The notes below the pieces were generated by a model, which saw nothing but the letters and a program-made list of their open reading frames with translations, was not told the DNA's origin and did not search any database. A program made the position numbers and the translations under genes. A stretch of 64,000 nt of DNA from assembly GCA_963800505.1 (NCBI GenBank), contig CAWDBL010000005.1:124001-188000 (forward strand), read 5' to 3'. This document shows, in pieces, positions 17,145-29,335 of this stretch. This stretch comes from Fodinibacter sp963800505 (GTDB lineage: Bacteria > Actinomycetota > Actinomycetes > Actinomycetales > Dermatophilaceae). Position 1 is the first letter of the stretch. Every line of letters starts with the position of its first letter.

Positions 17145-17955
17145 GGTCGACCGCACCCCGGTCCGGCGACAGCGTGCGCAGCAGGTCGGCCGCGACGGCC
17201 AGGGCGATGGTGGCGGGCTCCTTCCCCGGCAGGTCGGGCACCCCGATGGGCGTCTGGATGCGGGCCACGACGTCGGGGGCGTGACCCTCATCGGTGAGCC
17301 GGCGCTCGAACCGGCCCCACTTGGCCGACGACCCGATCAGGCCGACCGAGCCCACGTGTGAGCAGCGCAGGGCGGCGTCGCACAGTGCGTAGTCCTCGGC
17401 GTGGTCGTGGGTCATGACCAGGACGTGTGCGCCGGGCGGGAGCGCGTCGAGCACCATCTCGGGCAGCGGGGCATGGTGCACCTGCACCCGCGCGACGGCG
17501 TCGTCCAGCCACGGCATCGTGGAGGCGTCGAGCTGCTCCTCGCGCGAGTCGACGAGGTGCAGGTCGAGGTCGTGGCGGCTGAGGATGCGGGCGAGCTCGC
17601 CACCGACGTGCCCCATGCCGAAGACCGCCACGCACGGCCGAACCGGCAGCGGCTCGAGGAGGATGCCGACCTCGCCCCCACAGCACTGGCGGCCGTGCTC
17701 GGTGCGTGCCTTGTCGCTCAGCGCGACGGTGAGCTGCTCGGGCTCGACCGCCCCGGCGTCGAGCATCTGCCGCGCCCGGGTGACCGCCGTCTGCTCGAGG
17801 TTGCCGCCGCCGATGCTGCCCCAGGTGGCCCGGGCGGCGACGACCATCTTCGCGCCGGCCTCGCGCGGGGCGTGCCCCCGCACCGACACGAGGGTCACCA
17901 GCACTCCGGGCTCGCGCGTGCTGCGCAGCCGCGCGACCGCCGGAAGCCAGTGCAC
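17134..17955 (-). CDS. xdhC: XdhC-family molybdenum cofactor insertion protein
   Basis: The protein has 273 residues. It shows both XdhC parts: the N-terminal CoxI-like segment with GSIGGGNLEQ near 55-65 and the CCGGEV cysteines near 100, then a Rossmann domain beginning VAVFGMGHVGGELARIL near 108. In characterised systems XdhC binds, sulfurates or protects molybdenum cofactor and delivers it to xanthine dehydrogenase. It begins one base after the large-subunit stop, so subunits and chaperone are made from one mRNA. Confidence 0.93.
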   Translation of the reverse strand: MHWLPAVARLRSTREPGVLVTLVSVRGHAPREAGAKMVVAARATWGSIGGGNLEQTAVTRARQMLDAGAVEPEQLTVALSDKARTEHGRQCCGGEVGILLEPLPVRPCVAVFGMGHVGGELARILSRHDLDLHLVDSREEQLDASTMPWLDDAVARVQVHHAPLPEMVLDALPPGAHVLVMTHDHAEDYALCDAALRCSHVGSVGLIGSSAKWGRFERRLTDEGHAPDVVARIQTPIGVPDLPGKEPATIALAVAADLLRTLSPDRGAVDLIP

Positions 17956-17956
17956 G

Positions 17957-21834
<3,878 letters not shown>

Positions 21835-22004
21835 GATCCTGCTCCTCGTCCTCGACGGTGACCATGATGCGCCACCACGGCCGACAGGGGAACACGAGCA
21901 GTGAACGTTTGTACCGGGTTGCCAACGGCCGCCCGGCATCCGTGAGCGAGCCCACAGGGTGACGGCACCGCCGCCCCACAGCGGCGTGCGGCATACTTCC
22001 TCCC
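21835..22004. other. Divergent intergenic region between xdhA and the FMN riboswitch
   Basis: About 170 bp without a gene; together with the riboswitch leader, the gene-free stretch is 404 bp. It must hold the xdhA promoter on the minus strand and the riboswitch promoter on the plus strand. CATACT at 21992-21997 is a possible -10 just upstream of the riboswitch. I see no clear purine-regulator palindrome. Confidence 0.4.
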
Positions 22005-22131
22005 ACGTGCTCCGGGGTCGGTGAAACTCCGAGCCGGCGGTGACAGTCCGCGACCCGACCGCAGCCAGCGGCCGGTTGACCAGGTGAAAATCCTGGACCG
22101 ACGGTGAAAGTCCGGATGGTAGGAAGCACGT
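22005..22131 (+). promoter_or_regulatory. FMN riboswitch (RFN element)
   Basis: The conserved blocks appear in the right order: a GGGTCGGTGAAACTCC-type opening, GGCGGTGACAGTCCGCGAC, GACCAGGTGAAAATCCTGG, and ACGGTGAAAGTCCGGATGG, ending in AGGAAGCACG. The closing P1 helix pairs ACGTGCT (22005-22011) with AGCACGT (22125-22131). The element binds FMN and lowers expression when the flavin is plentiful. It lies 107 nt upstream of a membrane transporter gene, which identifies that transporter's likely substrate as riboflavin. Confidence 0.97.
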
Positions 22132-22193
22132 ACGACGGTTGTACCGGAGGTCTCTTTCGACCTCGGGTGCGCCCGTGGTGCACGTTCCCCGGA

Positions 22194-22231
22194 GTTCGTC
22201 CGAGAAGCACAACGAACCCCAAAGGACGAAC
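22194..22231 (+). promoter_or_regulatory. Predicted ribosome-site sequestering hairpin
   Basis: GTTCGTCC (22194-22201) is the exact complement of GGACGAAC (22224-22231). The right arm contains the only Shine-Dalgarno of the transporter, 8-15 nt before its ATG. Closing this stem would hide the ribosome site, so the riboswitch probably acts on translation. A second stem (GAGGTC/GACCTC at about 22147-22164) lies between it and the riboswitch. Confidence 0.6.
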
Positions 22232-22238
22232 ACCTCTC

Positions 22239-23006
22239 ATGAACACCCTCATCGCGGCCACTGACCCGTCGCAGAACGTCTTCAAGACGATCATCGACGC
22301 GTACATCCCCATCGGCCAGTACAAGCTCTACTGGCTCGAGCTGATCGGCGTCTCCATCGGCGTCGCCTCCGCCTGGCTCGGCATGAAACGCCTCGTCTGG
22401 GCGTGGCCGGTCGGCATCACCGCCAACATCATGCTGTTCTTCGTCTACATCGGCGGCGCCTTCGGGCTCGAGGACCAGCGCGTTCCCCTGTTCGGCCAGT
22501 CCGGCCGGCAGGTCTTCTTCATCATGGTCAGCATCTACGGCTGGGTGCGGTGGTCCCAGCACCGCCGGGCCGTGGGCGCCGCGAGCGACGCTCCGGCCAT
22601 CGTGCCGCGCTGGATGAGGCAGCGCGAGCGCCTCATCCTCGTCGTGGGCTGGCTGGTCGGCACGGTCATCGTCCACCAGGTCTTCGTGGCCCTGTGGGAG
22701 CTCTCGCCCAACCCCTTCTTCACCCCGCAGTGGTGGTTCTACTGGTGCGACGCGTGGATCTTCGTCGGCTCGATCGCCGCGACCTACGCGATGGCGCGCG
22801 GCTGGAACGAGTTCTGGCTGGCCTGGATCGCCGTCGACCTGGTCGGCGTCCCGCTCGGCTTCGCCACCGGCTACGTGCCGACCGCCGTGATGTACACCTT
22901 CTACGGGATGTTCGTCATCTACGGCTTCACCCAGTGGGTCAAGGTCACCCGCGCCGAGGCGGCCCGCTCAACGCGGGACGTGGAGCAGCCGGCACCCGTC
23001 GCCTGA
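22239..23006 (+). CDS. RibM/PnuX-type riboflavin transporter (PnuC fold)
   Basis: The protein has 255 residues and about seven membrane helices, beginning LYWLELIGVSIGVASAW and ending near VMYTFYGMFVIYGFTQW. The PnuC-family Trp-rich signatures are present, including YGWVRWSQHRR and WWFYWCDAWIFVG. PnuC proteins carry nicotinamide riboside, but the FMN riboswitch directly upstream marks this as the RibM (PnuX) branch that takes up riboflavin, as known from Corynebacterium and Streptomyces. The ATG is placed by GGACG at 22224-22228. No riboflavin synthesis genes are adjacent. Confidence 0.92.
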   Translation: MNTLIAATDPSQNVFKTIIDAYIPIGQYKLYWLELIGVSIGVASAWLGMKRLVWAWPVGITANIMLFFVYIGGAFGLEDQRVPLFGQSGRQVFFIMVSIYGWVRWSQHRRAVGAASDAPAIVPRWMRQRERLILVVGWLVGTVIVHQVFVALWELSPNPFFTPQWWFYWCDAWIFVGSIAATYAMARGWNEFWLAWIAVDLVGVPLGFATGYVPTAVMYTFYGMFVIYGFTQWVKVTRAEAARSTRDVEQPAPVA

Positions 23007-23020
23007 CCGCCGCCGAGGGA

Positions 23021-23050
23021 CGGGGGCGAGGGGACACCTCCTCGCCCCCG
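23021..23050 (+). terminator. Strong GC hairpin after the riboflavin transporter
   Basis: An 11-bp perfect stem (23021-23031 with 23040-23050), extendable to 13 bp with one G-U pair, closes a 4-nt loop. It ends exactly where the hisE -10 begins, so it both terminates the transporter mRNA and occupies the hisE -35 region. Confidence 0.8.
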
Positions 23051-23056
23051 TACCCT
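23051..23056 (+). promoter_or_regulatory. -10 hexamer of a leaderless hisE transcript
   Basis: TACCCT ends 8 nt before the GTG at 23065. It decides against a TTG at 23056, which would overlap the hexamer. Confidence 0.55.
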
Positions 23057-23064
23057 TGTCCCTC

Positions 23065-23328
23065 GTGAAGACGTTCGACGACCTGTATGCCGAGCTGGCC
23101 GACAAGGCCCGCACCCGCCCCCCGGGGTCGGGCACCGTCACGGCGCTGGATGCCGGCGTGCACGCCATCGGCAAGAAGATCGTCGAGGAGGCCGCCGAGG
23201 TGTGGATGGCCGCCGAGTACGAGGGCAGCGAGCGCACCGCGGAGGAGATCAGCCAGCTGCTCTACCACCTGCAGGTGCTCATGCTCGCCTGCGACATCTC
23301 GCCCGACGACGTCTACACGCACCTCTGA
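23065..23328 (+). CDS. hisE: Phosphoribosyl-ATP pyrophosphohydrolase
   Basis: Second step of histidine synthesis: removes pyrophosphate from phosphoribosyl-ATP. The protein has 87 residues, the normal size for a stand-alone HisE. The all-alpha NTP-pyrophosphohydrolase motif is present as KKIVEEAAEVWMAA with the metal-binding Glu pair, followed by EEISQLLYHLQVLM. HisI, the next enzyme, is encoded separately 13 kb away. hisG follows after 16 nt, so the first two steps of the pathway are co-transcribed. Confidence 0.96.
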   Translation: MKTFDDLYAELADKARTRPPGSGTVTALDAGVHAIGKKIVEEAAEVWMAAEYEGSERTAEEISQLLYHLQVLMLACDISPDDVYTHL

Positions 23329-23344
23329 CCGGAGCACACCACCC

Positions 23345-24190
23345 ATGCTGCGCATTGCCGTCCCCAACAAGGGATCCCTGTCCGAGCCCGCGGCCGCCAT
23401 GCTCAAGGAGGCCGGCTACCGCACCCGGCGCGACCCCAAGGAGCTCGTGGTCACCGATGCCGACAACGGCGTCGAGCTGTTCTACCTGCGCCCGCGCGAC
23501 ATCGCGGTCTACGTCGGCTCGGGCACCGTCGACTGCGGCATCACCGGCCGCGACCTGCTGCTCGACTCCGGCTCGGCCGCGGTCGAGCTGATGGCGCTCG
23601 GCTTCGGCGCCTCCACCTTCCGGTATGCCGCCCGCCCCGGCACCGCGAGCGCGCTCGCCGACGTCTCCGGTCACCGGGTGGCCACCAGCTACCAGGGCCT
23701 GGTCGAGAAACACCTGGCCGACCACGGCATCGACGCCTCGGTCGTGCGCCTCGACGGCGCGGTCGAGACGGCGATCACCCTCGGGGTCGCCGACGTCATC
23801 GCCGACGTCGTCGAGACGGGGCAGACCCTGCGCAGCCAGGGGCTCGAGGTCTTCGGCGAGCCGATCCTGCGCAGCGAGGCCGTGCTGGTGCGGCGTGAGG
23901 GCAGCGAGGAGCAGGCCGCCGTCGAGGTGCTGCGCCGGCGGCTGCTGGGCGTCATCACCGCCCGCCACTACGTGATGCTCGACTACGACGTGCCGGCCAC
24001 CCTGGTCGACCGGGCCTGCGCCATCACGCCCGGCCTGGAGTCGCCCACCGTGTCGCACCTGCAGAACCGCGACTGGTTCGCGGTGCGCGCGATGGTGCCC
24101 CGGTCGAGCACCAACGCGGTGATGGACGAGCTCTACGACCTCGGCGCCCGCGCCATCCTGGTCACCGACATCACCGCCTGCCGGCTGTGA
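23345..24190 (+). CDS. hisG: ATP phosphoribosyltransferase, long form
   Basis: Committed step of histidine synthesis: joins ATP and PRPP. The protein has 281 residues, so it is the long hexameric form that needs no HisZ. The catalytic part starts LRIAVPNKGSLSEPA and contains the PRPP-binding stretch GVADVIADVVETGQTLR near 145-160. The last 75 or so residues form the ACT-like domain that binds histidine for feedback inhibition (ending DLGARAILVTDITACRL). The stop overlaps the next gene by 4 bp. Confidence 0.97.
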   Translation: MLRIAVPNKGSLSEPAAAMLKEAGYRTRRDPKELVVTDADNGVELFYLRPRDIAVYVGSGTVDCGITGRDLLLDSGSAAVELMALGFGASTFRYAARPGTASALADVSGHRVATSYQGLVEKHLADHGIDASVVRLDGAVETAITLGVADVIADVVETGQTLRSQGLEVFGEPILRSEAVLVRREGSEEQAAVEVLRRRLLGVITARHYVMLDYDVPATLVDRACAITPGLESPTVSHLQNRDWFAVRAMVPRSSTNAVMDELYDLGARAILVTDITACRL

Positions 24191-24654
24191 GCGACCCGAC
24201 GCCGGCCCCGCCCCCGTCTCCCGCCGGGCCGGACGCACCGTTCCGCCCGAAGCGCGGGCGCATCCTGCCGCTCGTGATGGCGTCGGTCGCGGTCGTGGTG
24301 TGCACCATCGTCGCCATCGGCATGGGGTCCGGGGGCTGGCGGGTGGGCGACCAGCTGGCCCTGGTCGGGCTGGGGCTCGCCCTGGCGGCCTTCCTCGGCC
24401 GGTACGCGAGCATCAAGGCGGTCCCCGACGACACCGGCATCCGGGTGCGCAACCTGCTGCTCACCCGCACCGTGGGGTGGGACGAGATCCTCGAGGTGCG
24501 CTTCCCCGACGGTGCCCCCTGGGTCACCCTCGAGCTCGACGACTCCGACGAGCTGGCCGTGATGGCCATCCAACGGGCCGACGGGCAGCTCGGGCGCGAC
24601 GAGGCGTTGCGGCTCGCCCGGATCGTCGACCGGCACTGGAAAGCCAGGTCTTGA
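24187..24654 (+). CDS. Small membrane protein with bacterial PH-like domain
   Basis: The protein has 155 residues. A proline-rich cytoplasmic start is followed by two membrane helices (about 30-50 and 57-75). Then comes a compact beta-rich C-terminal part, VPDDTGIRVRNLLLTRTVGWDEILEVRF, typical of the PH_6 family found beside hisG in many actinobacteria. The fold is thought to support binding or scaffolding, but the role is unknown. GTGA overlap with hisG shows coupling. No link to histidine synthesis is implied beyond shared transcription. Confidence 0.82.
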   Translation: MSDPTPAPPPSPAGPDAPFRPKRGRILPLVMASVAVVVCTIVAIGMGSGGWRVGDQLALVGLGLALAAFLGRYASIKAVPDDTGIRVRNLLLTRTVGWDEILEVRFPDGAPWVTLELDDSDELAVMAIQRADGQLGRDEALRLARIVDRHWKARS

Positions 24655-24673
24655 CGGCATCCATCGGTGTGTG

Positions 24674-24684
24674 CTTATGATAAG
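24674..24684 (+). promoter_or_regulatory. ArsR-type operator overlapping a -10 hexamer
   Basis: CTTATGATAAG is a perfect 11-bp palindrome and the only A/T-rich patch nearby. It overlaps the candidate -10 TATGAT (24676-24681), which ends 5 nt before the arsR ATG. A dimeric ArsR repressor bound here would block its own promoter. Confidence 0.6.
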
Positions 24685-24686
24685 TC

Positions 24687-24998
24687 ATGGCCGATGAAGC
24701 ACGTGTCCTCGACGCCCTGGGCGACCCCACCCGACGTGCCGTCCTCGAGCTGCTGCGCAGCGGCGAGCACAGCGTGCGTCAGCTGACCGACGCCACCTCA
24801 GTCAGCCAGCCGGCCGTCTCGCAGCACCTGCGGGTGCTGCGCGACGCCGGCCTGGTCGCGGTGCGCCCCGAGGGCACCCGCCGGTTCTACCGCGTCGACC
24901 TCGACGGGCTGGCCGAGCTGCGGGTGTGGGTCGACCGGTTCTGGGACGACGCGCTGGCCGCGCTGGTCGCCTACGCCGAGGGCGAGCCCCGCTCATGA
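24687..24998 (+). CDS. ArsR-family winged-helix repressor
   Basis: The protein has 103 residues. The canonical ArsR helix-turn-helix is present: LDALGDPTRRAVLELLRSGE, then the recognition helix VSQPAVSQHLRVLRDAGLV, then the beta wing RPEGTRRFYRVD. There is no CxC metal site, so it is not an arsenic sensor. It belongs to the metal-free subgroup that partners with SRPBCC proteins. It overlaps the SRPBCC gene by 4 bp and probably represses the pair through the palindrome at its own promoter. Confidence 0.93.
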   Translation: MADEARVLDALGDPTRRAVLELLRSGEHSVRQLTDATSVSQPAVSQHLRVLRDAGLVAVRPEGTRRFYRVDLDGLAELRVWVDRFWDDALAALVAYAEGEPRS

Positions 24999-25936
24999 GC
25001 GCCCCAGCGGCACCGGGGCCACCGCCCGTCCTGCGCTCGGCGCACGTCGCCCGCCCGGTCGACGAGACCTTCGCGGTGTTCACCCGCCGGATCGGCGCGT
25101 GGTGGCCGTTGCCGACGCACGGCATCTTCGGGGCGGACGCCGGAGGGCTCGCCTTCGAGGACGGCCTCCTCGTCGAGCGCGCCGTCGACGGACGCACCTG
25201 CGTGTGGGGCGAGGTGCTCGCCTGGGACCCGCCGCACCGTGTCGTGCTCAGCTGGCACCCCGGGCAGGACGCTGACGACGCGAGCGAGGTCGAGGTGCGC
25301 TTCACGGCATCCGACGACGGCGGCACCCGCGTCGAGCTCGAACACCGCGGCTGGGATCGGTTCGGCGACAGTGCACTTCGTCGCCGCCACAGCTACGTCG
25401 GGCCCGGCGCCTGGGGTTCCGTGCTCGACCACTTCGCCGACCTCGCCGACGCGCGCCCGGATGCCGTCGACCTGACCGCGGTCGCGGCGGCGTACGACGC
25501 CTTCTTCGCCGAGGCGGAGCTCGGCGGGTTCGGCGAGCCACCACCGGGGGAGTGGGACGCCGCCCGGGTGGTGGCCCACGTGGCGCTCAACGACCTGGCG
25601 ATGACGGCCGTGGCGCAGGCCCTCGTGCAGGGACGCACCGTCCCGACGTTCGGAAACGTCGTCTGCCAGGACCCACAGGTGCTCACCGACTGGGCCGCGG
25701 CAACCGGCGACCTCGAGTCCCTGGTCGCCCGCGGTCGGCAGCTGGCGGAGGTGGTGATGGCGGCGACCGCCCGGCTCGACCCTGACCAGCTCGGTACCGC
25801 GGTGCCGTGCCGCCTGTTCCACGACGGCGAGCTCGTGCTCGACCAGCCGATGCCGTGGGGCCCCTTCGTCGCCGAGACCCAGGCGAGCGTGCACCTACCG
25901 GCGCACACCGGCCAGCTGCGCGACCTCAGGGCCTGA
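24995..25936 (+). CDS. SRPBCC (AHSA1-like) domain fused to a DinB-like domain
   Basis: The protein has 313 residues in two parts. Residues about 15-150 are an AHSA1/START-like ligand-binding barrel (HVARPVDETFAVFTRRIGAWWP at the start, RVELEHRGWDRFG near 110). Residues about 165-310 resemble a DinB or maleylpyruvate-isomerase-like four-helix bundle (WDAARVVAHVALNDLAMTAV, ending LPAHTGQLRDL). ArsR-SRPBCC operons are common and usually respond to unknown small molecules; the fused second domain is less usual. Its 3' end overlaps the convergent MFS gene by 11 bp. Confidence 0.8.
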   Translation: MSAPAAPGPPPVLRSAHVARPVDETFAVFTRRIGAWWPLPTHGIFGADAGGLAFEDGLLVERAVDGRTCVWGEVLAWDPPHRVVLSWHPGQDADDASEVEVRFTASDDGGTRVELEHRGWDRFGDSALRRRHSYVGPGAWGSVLDHFADLADARPDAVDLTAVAAAYDAFFAEAELGGFGEPPPGEWDAARVVAHVALNDLAMTAVAQALVQGRTVPTFGNVVCQDPQVLTDWAAATGDLESLVARGRQLAEVVMAATARLDPDQLGTAVPCRLFHDGELVLDQPMPWGPFVAETQASVHLPAHTGQLRDLRA

Positions 25937-27194
25937 CCGGCTCGGGCGCCTCCACCTCGCCGCCCACCCTCGGCAGGTCCGGGCGCAGCCGCAGGGCGAA
26001 CGCCAGCTGCGGCACCGCCACCAGCGCCAGCAGCGCCCACAGCACCGCGAAGCTGCCGGTGACGTCCTCGACGGCGCCCATCGTGGTAGGCCCGAACGCG
26101 GCGATCGTGTAGCTGACCAGGAAGGCCATCGCGGTGAGCCGCGCGCTGTCGCGGGAGGTGGCGGCGTACCGCACGAGCAGCGCGAGGCCGAGCGCGAAGC
26201 AGGCGCCCTGACCCGCGCCGAGCAGCAGCGCCCAGACCCACGGCAGCGCCTGCGGCGCCAACCAGACGCCGAGCTCTCCCGAGCCGCCGAGCAGGGTGGC
26301 CGTGACCAGCAGCACCCGGGGGTCGCCGACGTGGTCGAGCAGCGCCGGGGCGACCAGCCCGGAGACGAGCTGGGCGCCGGTGAACACCGCCATCAGCAGC
26401 CCCGCGCTGCGGGCGGTCCACCCGACCGACTCGTACGTCGGGGCGAGCCAGGCGAGCGAGGAGTAGAACTGCCACGACTGGCAGGCGAGGTAGAGGGCGA
26501 GCAGCCACGCGGTGAGGCTGCCCCAGGGCAGGGCGTGCGAGACGTCGGCGGGCGGTTCGTCGGGTGCGGCGTGCCGCCGCACCGTCCGCGCCATCGGCAC
26601 CCAGGCCAGCACGGCCAGTGCCGCGAGCGGCACCCAGGCGAGCAGGGATGCCGGCCAGCCGCCGAGGGCGTCCGCCAGCGGAACCGAGGTGGCGGAGGCG
26701 ACGGCGGCCAGGCCCATCATCGCCACCATGGTCAGCCCGGTGCCCAGCCCCGAGCGGCTCGCCGGGAAGACCGCCTTGACCACGCCGGGCAGCAGCGTTC
26801 CGGCCAGCGCGATGCCGGCGCCGGCGACGACCGTGCCCGCGTAGAGCGACCACACCTGCCCACCGCCCAGGCCGCGCAGCACGAGCCCGAGCAGCACCAG
26901 GCTGATGCCGCCGCCCACCGCCGACGCCGTGCCGACCCGCCGCGCCACCTGGTTCGCGACCGGGGCGAGCAGTCCCATGCAGAGCACCGGCAAGGTGGTG
27001 AGCACGCCCATCCAGGCGCTGCTGAGGCCCAGGTCGGCGCTGATGCTCTGGGCCAGCGGCGGCAGGCTGGCCATGAGGGTGCGCAGGTTGGCGGCCACGA
27101 GCACCAGCGCCGTGACCACCACCCAGGTGGGCGCCCCGTGCGGGTGGCGCGACGCGGCGGCATCCGGGCGGGTGGTGGTCACCGCCCCGAGCAT
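25926..27194 (-). CDS. MFS transporter, CynX/NimT-like
   Basis: The protein has 422 residues and twelve predicted membrane helices. The opening VVVTALVLVAANLRTLMASLPPL and the first loop SISADLGLSSAWMGVLTTLP match the CynX/NimT branch of the major facilitator superfamily, whose known members move cyanate, nitroimidazoles or other small molecules. The substrate here is not deducible. A GTG at 27182 is an alternative start 4 codons in. It stands alone on its strand. Confidence 0.85.
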   Translation of the reverse strand: MLGAVTTTRPDAAASRHPHGAPTWVVVTALVLVAANLRTLMASLPPLAQSISADLGLSSAWMGVLTTLPVLCMGLLAPVANQVARRVGTASAVGGGISLVLLGLVLRGLGGGQVWSLYAGTVVAGAGIALAGTLLPGVVKAVFPASRSGLGTGLTMVAMMGLAAVASATSVPLADALGGWPASLLAWVPLAALAVLAWVPMARTVRRHAAPDEPPADVSHALPWGSLTAWLLALYLACQSWQFYSSLAWLAPTYESVGWTARSAGLLMAVFTGAQLVSGLVAPALLDHVGDPRVLLVTATLLGGSGELGVWLAPQALPWVWALLLGAGQGACFALGLALLVRYAATSRDSARLTAMAFLVSYTIAAFGPTTMGAVEDVTGSFAVLWALLALVAVPQLAFALRLRPDLPRVGGEVEAPEPVRP

Positions 27195-27312
27195 TCCAGA
27201 GCGGCCGAGGTGCGATGGCGATGTCGCGACGCGATTCGTCCGGGGGCCTGCCTCCTCTGGGAGAGTGGCCGGCGGGTGGAACGCTCTGTGCGCGGAGGGG
27301 AAGGGGACTGAC

Positions 27313-28236
27313 GTGGAGGTTGGTCTTTCTGGCCGCGTGGCCCTGGTGGCGGGGGCGACCCGCGGCGCCGGGCGTGCCGTCGCGGTGGAGCTGGCGCGGG
27401 CCGGGGCGTTCGTCTACGCCACGGGACGTTCCAGCCGGGTGTCGGGACCATCGGACATGGACCGGCCCGAAACGGTCGAGGAGACCGGTGACCTGATGAG
27501 GGAGGTCGGTGGGTCGGGATGTGCGCTTCGGGTGGACCACCAGGACGTGGAGGCGGTACGCGCCCTGGTCGACCGGATCCGTTCGGAGCAGGGCAGGCTG
27601 GACGTGCTGGTGAACGACATCTTCGGTGGCGACCGCTACGCGCAGTGGCAGACACCGCTGTGGGAGCACGACCTCGATGGTGGGCTGCGGATGTTGCGGA
27701 TGGGGATCGAGACGCACATCATCACCGCGTCACTGGCCCTGCCCCTGATGCTGCGCACCGGCGGAGGGCTGCTGGTCGAGATGACGGACGGCACCAGTGC
27801 GGCGAACTCCGGGGACCGCCCCGGCGTGGGGTTCTACTACGACTTCGTCAAGGCCGGCGTGGACCGGCTGGTGCGCAACTTCGCTCGCGATCTGAGTGAC
27901 ACCACGGTGGACGCGGTCGGTGTCACGCCTGGCTGGATGCGCTCCGAGCGCATGCTGGAGGGCTTCGGAGTCACTGAGGCCACCTGGCGTGAGTTCTGCG
28001 TCAAGGAGCCCAGTTTCGCAATCGCGGAGTCGCCGACCTACGTGGCGCGGGGCGTGACTGCGCTGGCCGCCGACGACGATCACGGGCGGTTCGCCGGCCA
28101 GGTCGTCACGGCGCGCCAGCTTGCGGACGCCTACGGCATCACCGACGTCGACGGCTCCCGACCGGACTGCTGGGGGCTGATCGCCGAGCACGGCTGGTCC
28201 GAGGAGGATCCCGAGGTGATCGAGAAGTACCGCTGA
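27313..28236 (+). CDS. Short-chain dehydrogenase/reductase
   Basis: The protein has 307 residues. The Rossmann start is VALVAGATRGAGRAVAVELA, a variant of TGxxxGxG with Ala for the first Thr. The catalytic YxxxK is in GFYYDFVKAGVDRLV near 180, with Ser in DGTSAAN before it. The C-terminus after residue 215 is long and may bind substrate. The GTG at 27313 follows AAGGGGAC. It has no operon partners, and the substrate is unknown. Confidence 0.85.
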   Translation: MEVGLSGRVALVAGATRGAGRAVAVELARAGAFVYATGRSSRVSGPSDMDRPETVEETGDLMREVGGSGCALRVDHQDVEAVRALVDRIRSEQGRLDVLVNDIFGGDRYAQWQTPLWEHDLDGGLRMLRMGIETHIITASLALPLMLRTGGGLLVEMTDGTSAANSGDRPGVGFYYDFVKAGVDRLVRNFARDLSDTTVDAVGVTPGWMRSERMLEGFGVTEATWREFCVKEPSFAIAESPTYVARGVTALAADDDHGRFAGQVVTARQLADAYGITDVDGSRPDCWGLIAEHGWSEEDPEVIEKYR

Positions 28237-28308
28237 ACCGCAACCGAACTGGCTCCGTGCCGATCCAGGCGCGGGTGCCGTCGACCGGTCAAGCCGGGCG
28301 CTCTCGGC

Positions 28309-29235
28309 TCAGGTAGCGAACCGGTTGCCGAGCGACTGCGCGTAGGCGATCTCCCGTCGGGTCGACTCACCGACGTAGCCGCCCGGATCCACGACGTACA
28401 CCTCGTCCGCCATGCGGATCTTCTGGAAGTGCACACCGCCGAGCCGTTCCTTCAGGTGTGCGCTGTCGGCGGCCCGGTCGTAGTCCGGCAGGTCGGGGAG
28501 GCGGAACATCCCCAGGCTGATCACGACGCAACCATCCATCGTGAGCCGCTGGTTGACCTCCGCGAACTCGGCCTCGAACCTGGTCGAGCCGCAGAGCGTG
28601 ATCACCGTCGCCTCAGGCTCGGCCGCCTGCTCGTTCTCCATGGGGATCATGCCGGGCGCCCTGGTGTAGGTGAGGATGGCGACACCGCTGGGTGCCAGCG
28701 TGGTTTCACTCAGGGTGAAGTGCGCGGGCTGGGCACCCTCATCGAACATCCGCTTGCCTGCCCCGAGCACCACGGGGAAGAGGAGGAGTCGGTACTCGTC
28801 GACGAGATCGAGCGCCGCCAAGCCGCGGACCAGCGCTCCGGACCCGACAACGACCAGGTCGCCCTCGGTCTCGGATGCCAGCTTGGCCACCGCGGTGAGC
28901 AGGTTTCCTGCCACCTGGTGCGAGTTCCGCCATTCCAGATCGTCGGAAGTGGTCGTGACGACGTACTTGGGCATCCGGTTCATGGCGGCGATCGCCGGCA
29001 CGGACTGGTCCGCGTCCGCCCAGGCCGCCTGGAGGGTTTCGTAGGTGCGCCGGCCCAGGAGCAGGCCGGCCGCGTTGACGGTGGCATCACCCATGAATGC
29101 GTCGACGGTGTCGTCACTGTAGGGAGGGACCCACCCTCCGCTGGTGAACCCACCGTCGCGGTCCTCGTCCGCTGAGAGCGGCGCCTGGATGACACCGTCC
29201 AGGCTCACGAAGTTGACGACACACACCCGACCCAT
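28309..29235 (-). CDS. Fusion of RibD-C/DHFR-like reductase and nucleoside deoxyribosyltransferase-like domains
   Basis: The protein has 308 residues. Residues 1-190 are a RibD C-terminal/DHFR-like domain: VVNFVSLDGVIQAPLSADED at the start, GLLLGRRTYETLQAAW near 55, and VVVGSGALVRGLAALDLVDE. Residues about 205-308 resemble the nucleoside 2-deoxyribosyltransferase/DUF4406 fold: ITLCGSTRFEAEFAEVNQRL, ADEVYVVDPGGYVGESTRRE and IAYAQSLG, with the Asp and Glu positions of that fold. The joint function is unknown; both halves act on nucleotides or pterins in other proteins. It is divergent from a nucleotidyltransferase gene. Confidence 0.8.
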   Translation of the reverse strand: MGRVCVVNFVSLDGVIQAPLSADEDRDGGFTSGGWVPPYSDDTVDAFMGDATVNAAGLLLGRRTYETLQAAWADADQSVPAIAAMNRMPKYVVTTTSDDLEWRNSHQVAGNLLTAVAKLASETEGDLVVVGSGALVRGLAALDLVDEYRLLLFPVVLGAGKRMFDEGAQPAHFTLSETTLAPSGVAILTYTRAPGMIPMENEQAAEPEATVITLCGSTRFEAEFAEVNQRLTMDGCVVISLGMFRLPDLPDYDRAADSAHLKERLGGVHFQKIRMADEVYVVDPGGYVGESTRREIAYAQSLGNRFAT

Positions 29236-29321
29236 GACCTCACCGTTCCCCCCGTGGGCTTCCGTGGTGGTCGAGTGTGCCTCAGCCAAGACCTTGCTGG
29301 TCGCCCGCCTGGCGAAGGTCG

Positions 29322-29327
29322 TACCGT
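29322..29327 (+). promoter_or_regulatory. -10 hexamer for the nucleotidyltransferase gene
   Basis: TACCGT is 8 nt before the ATG at 29336, with no Shine-Dalgarno. It supports this ATG over longer frames that run back into the divergent gene. Confidence 0.45.
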
Positions 29328-29335
29328 TCGGTGGC

